The notes under the pieces were generated by a model that had not been told where the DNA came from, ran no database searches, and worked only from the letters and a program-made list of their open reading frames with translations. The translations under genes and the position numbers were made by a program. Shown piece after piece: positions 61,731 to 64,000 of a DNA stretch of 64,000 nucleotides. Position 1 is the stretch's first letter; each line of letters begins with the position of its first letter. The DNA comes from Bradyrhizobium sp. (lineage in GTDB: Bacteria; Pseudomonadota; Alphaproteobacteria; Rhizobiales; Xanthobacteraceae): the NCBI RefSeq assembly GCF_022844465.1, contig NZ_JALHLP010000002.1:248001-312000 (forward strand), in the 5' to 3' direction.

Positions 61731-61813
61731 CGTCATTGCGAGCGAAGCGAAGCAATCCATGCGGCTAGAAAGAAAGAGTGGATTGCTTCGTCGCTTCGCT
61801 CCTCGCAATGACG
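61731..61813. repeat. family C palindromic repeat
   Basis: CGTCATTGCGAGCGAAGCGAAGCAATCCAT at the left and the right-hand arm ATTGCTTCGTCGCTTCGCTCCTCGCAATGACG are inverted ends with a few extra bases in the right arm. It is the same family as 26014-26092. Confidence 0.8.
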
Positions 61814-61846
61814 GCTAAACATTGAATTGGGTAAGGAGACACGCAA

Positions 61847-61906
61847 ATGTCTGCAACATTCCGCGCGTCGCCGCTAACCGAAGCCGTCCGTTTTACCTTG
61901 TCGTGA
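61847..61906 (+). other. orphan start: 19-codon reading frame with strong ribosome-binding site
   Basis: AAGGAG lies eight bases before an ATG that opens a 19-codon frame (MSATFRASPLTEAVRFTLS) ending in TGA, just before the convergent P450 stop at 61928. It looks like the intact beginning of a gene whose remainder is missing, or a short leader peptide. Confidence 0.35.
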
Positions 61907-61927
61907 TGACCGGCCTGGCCTGCGCCT

Positions 61928-63304
61928 TCACACCGGCTTCAGCACCACCCGCAGGCCGTCGCGCGGCTTCGGGATCGGCCAGATCTGCCAGTCGGGCTTG
62001 TAGCCGGGCTCGAGCGAGACGCTGAGATTCTGCAGGAAGTGCCGCGCGAAACATTTTGCCTGCATGTAGGCGAAGTGCAGGCCAAGGCACATGTGCGCGC
62101 CGCCGCCATATGGCACCCAGGCGAAGCGATGGCGGTTGCGTTGCGCCTCGTCGGTGAAGCGCAGCGGATCGAATTTCTCGGGCTCGGACCAGATATCAGG
62201 CATGTGATGGGTGAACAGCGGATTGATGCCCACCATGCTGCCGGCGGGGATCGCGTAGCCCTTGAAGGTAAAGTCCCGGATCGCCCGTCGTGGCATCGAC
62301 GGCACCGGCGGCTTCAGCCGCAGCGCCTCCTTGAACGCCATCTCGGTCAGCGGCATCGCCTCGAGATTGTCGAAGCTGGTGGGTGCGCTCGGCGCCAGGC
62401 CAAGGCCGGAAACCTCGTCGCGCAGCTTCTGCTGCCACTCCGGATGGGCGGCCAGTTCGCCCACGAACGACGTCAGCGAAGAAGTCAGCGTGTCGTGCGC
62501 CGCCATCATCAGGAAGCTCATGTGGTCGACGATGTCCTGGGTAGAGAGCAGCGCGCCGTCTTCATGGGTGGCGTGGCAAAGCTGCGAAAATAAATCATCG
62601 CCGCCGCCCTTGGCGCGGCGGATCGGGATCTGCTCGGAGAAATAGGCGACGATGCGCTTGCGGCCGCGGACGCCGCGCGCCATCGGCGTACCCGGCAGCG
62701 GCTTTCGGATCACCGCGACGGAAGCGGCGACCATGTCGACAAAGGCGTTGGTGATTTCGTCCACCTCCGGGCCGAGGCCGGCGCCGAGAAAGGAGGTCGC
62801 CGCGAGGTCGAGCGTGAGCTGTTTCATCGCGGGATAGAACAGCATCGGCCCAGGCGCTGCCTTCCACTGCGCCACCCGCGCGGCAATGCCGGTATCGAGC
62901 TCACCGAGATAGGATTTCATCGGGCCGGACTTGAATGCCACCGACAGCGCCCGCCGGTGCAGCCGATGCTCCTCGAAGTCGAGCAGCATCAGCCCGCGCG
63001 GAAACAGCAGCCCTAGAATCCGTCCCCAGCCGAGCGTCGAGGAAAACTGCTTGGCCTGGTCGAACAGCACCAACTCGTTGGCCTCCGGCCCGAGCAGAAC
63101 AATGCTGGTTTCGCCGAACAAATGGCTGCGATAGACCAGGCCGTATTTCTTCGACTGCCGTTCGACCTGCCCCTTGGGGTCGGCGAGCACCTCCAGCGTC
63201 TTGCCGATCAACGGCCAGCCCTCGTCGCCTGGAATATGGGTCAGCGAATTGCGCCGTGGCGGGGTGAAACTGTAGACGGGGGAAGCAATACTCTGCATCG
63301 ACAT
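61928..63304 (-). CDS. cytochrome P450
   Basis: The 458-residue protein has the haem-binding motif FAWVPYGGGAHMCLG with the axial Cys at about residue 406, the I-helix AHDT (AGxDT-like) motif and the K-helix ExxR in KEALRL. The N-terminus has no membrane anchor, so it is a soluble bacterial class P450. The sequence has an unusual FPRGLMLLDFEEHRLHRR stretch, similar to CYP120/CYP51-type families. Its redox partners are not encoded close by. Confidence 0.93.
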   Translation of the reverse strand: MSMQSIASPVYSFTPPRRNSLTHIPGDEGWPLIGKTLEVLADPKGQVERQSKKYGLVYRSHLFGETSIVLLGPEANELVLFDQAKQFSSTLGWGRILGLLFPRGLMLLDFEEHRLHRRALSVAFKSGPMKSYLGELDTGIAARVAQWKAAPGPMLFYPAMKQLTLDLAATSFLGAGLGPEVDEITNAFVDMVAASVAVIRKPLPGTPMARGVRGRKRIVAYFSEQIPIRRAKGGGDDLFSQLCHATHEDGALLSTQDIVDHMSFLMMAAHDTLTSSLTSFVGELAAHPEWQQKLRDEVSGLGLAPSAPTSFDNLEAMPLTEMAFKEALRLKPPVPSMPRRAIRDFTFKGYAIPAGSMVGINPLFTHHMPDIWSEPEKFDPLRFTDEAQRNRHRFAWVPYGGGAHMCLGLHFAYMQAKCFARHFLQNLSVSLEPGYKPDWQIWPIPKPRDGLRVVLKPV

Positions 63305-63437
63305 GGCGATTGCTCCGGGTGGGCGGCGGAATCGCTGATATTATCCACCGTGCTGCCGGTTTTGTCGCGGCCTGAATCCGGCCGGGTCGCTCTCGGCATG
63401 GTCCGGACTGGTAAACAACCCGTTGTTTCATCGTCGC

Positions 63438-63466
63438 AAAAACGGCGCGGAATCATCCGCGCCGTT
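63438..63466 (-). terminator. intrinsic terminator after the LLM oxidoreductase gene
   Basis: A perfect 11-base inverted repeat (AACGGCGCGGA / TCCGCGCCGTT) with a 4-base loop is followed on the minus strand by a run of T residues. It lies 28 bases past the LLM stop. Confidence 0.9.
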
Positions 63467-63493
63467 CAGAAGTTCTTTTTCCGGCGGGTTTCT

Positions 63494-64000
63494 TCACGCC
63501 TTGCGCTTGGCGGCTTCCTTCTGCAGGTCCGGCGCGTTGATGGTCGGGATCGCCACCCGGCCGGGGCCCGTCAGCGGCAGCGCCGCGGCGGCCTTTTCGT
63601 TTTCCATGATCTTGGCCATCACCGCCTGGCCCGCGCGCTCGAACACCGCGCGGTTCTCGATCAGGAATTTTTGCGACTCGCGCAGTCCTTTCATGTAGCC
63701 GTTGATTTCGGGGATGACGTAGCGCGCAACCATGTCCCAGCTGCGGCGGGTATTTTCCGGGTTGGCCCAGTCATGCACGAAGCCGATGATGGTGCCGACG
63801 CCGCCCGAGACCTGCATCAGGTTCTTGATGGTCCTGACAAGGTCGTCAGGCGTGCCGATGGTGGAGGCGGCGTTCTCGCCGCCGGCGGTCTTCTCGATCG
63901 CATCCTCCGGCGAGGAGAACGGCTCTACTCCCGGCCGTTGCAGCGTGCGGACCGTATACTCGTTGTGCCAGCGCATCAGGCCGGGGCCGGCCTCGCGGTA
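63494..64000 (-). CDS. LLM-class flavin-dependent oxidoreductase, C-terminal part
   Basis: The reading frame stays open to the window edge (a Met at 63976 is internal). The visible 168 residues hold the C-terminal luciferase-like features, including GTPDDLVRTIKNLMQVSGGVGTIIGF, and a helical tail (YMKGLRESQKFLIENRAVFERAG). It resembles limonene 1,2-monooxygenase-type proteins. The N-terminal half lies outside the window. A clear intrinsic terminator follows. Confidence 0.85.
   Translation of the reverse strand, partial: YREAGPGLMRWHNEYTVRTLQRPGVEPFSSPEDAIEKTAGGENAASTIGTPDDLVRTIKNLMQVSGGVGTIIGFVHDWANPENTRRSWDMVARYVIPEINGYMKGLRESQKFLIENRAVFERAGQAVMAKIMENEKAAAALPLTGPGRVAIPTINAPDLQKEAAKRKA

Overview
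The window is high-GC alphaproteobacterial chromosome, most like Bradyrhizobium or a close Nitrobacteraceae relative. This rests on protein content (a Fur/Mur-type regulator without C-terminal cysteine pairs, a DUF3551 protein, the run fur-miaB-phoH-ybeY-corC-lnt-trmB and rimP-nusA, and dnaA, dnaN, recF, gyrB and murA together), on families of palindromic intergenic repeats typical of that group, and on a perfect FixK/FNR-type box. No database search was possible.

Layout. (1) 1-17.6 kb is a mostly minus-strand core block. It holds the nusA start, rimP, trmB, lnt, a CorC-like CBS protein, ybeY, phoH, miaB, a HAD phosphatase, fur, rimI, tsaB, an Nfu-type Fe-S scaffold, a UspA-like protein, trpS and murJ. 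Two plus-strand genes (DUF2336 and a phytanoyl-CoA-type dioxygenase) sit inside it, and a PfkB kinase follows. (2) 17.6-33.8 kb is mixed metabolism and accessory genes: acyl-CoA synthetase, beta-lactamase-fold hydrolase, succinate-semialdehyde dehydrogenase, a FixK-box-preceded membrane transporter without an ATPase domain, enoyl-CoA hydratase, purC, pirin, MmgE/PrpD, 2-hydroxychromene-2-carboxylate isomerase-like protein, MATE exporter and a secreted FGE-like protein. (3) 33.8-43.8 kb is the dnaA locus on the minus strand (dnaA, dnaN, recF, gyrB, a murA-family gene), with a 1.2 kb gene-free stretch between dnaA and rpsT. A DUF559 nuclease-like gene framed by near-identical inverted repeats lies between dnaN and recF. 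(4) 44-64 kb is accessory: msrA, an orphan Wza-like lipoprotein, two orphan Bug-type binding proteins, hydrolases, an HD-GYP protein, acyl-CoA ligase, tRNA-Arg(CCG), a cyclic-nucleotide-domain patatin, UspA, two LLM flavin oxidoreductases, an SDR and a cytochrome P450.

The core minus-strand genes are tightly packed, many with 4-base stop/start overlaps, so they probably form operons for translation, envelope building, iron response and replication. The most notable signals are: a promoter plus intrinsic terminator ahead of rimP-nusA (candidate attenuator); the inverted-repeat DUF559 cassette with compensatory changes in its hairpin; a MurA-family enzyme with Asp where the fosfomycin-target Cys normally lies; a FixK-type promoter in front of the ATPase-less transporter; and a strong rpsT promoter with a hairpin at the very 5' end of the leader.
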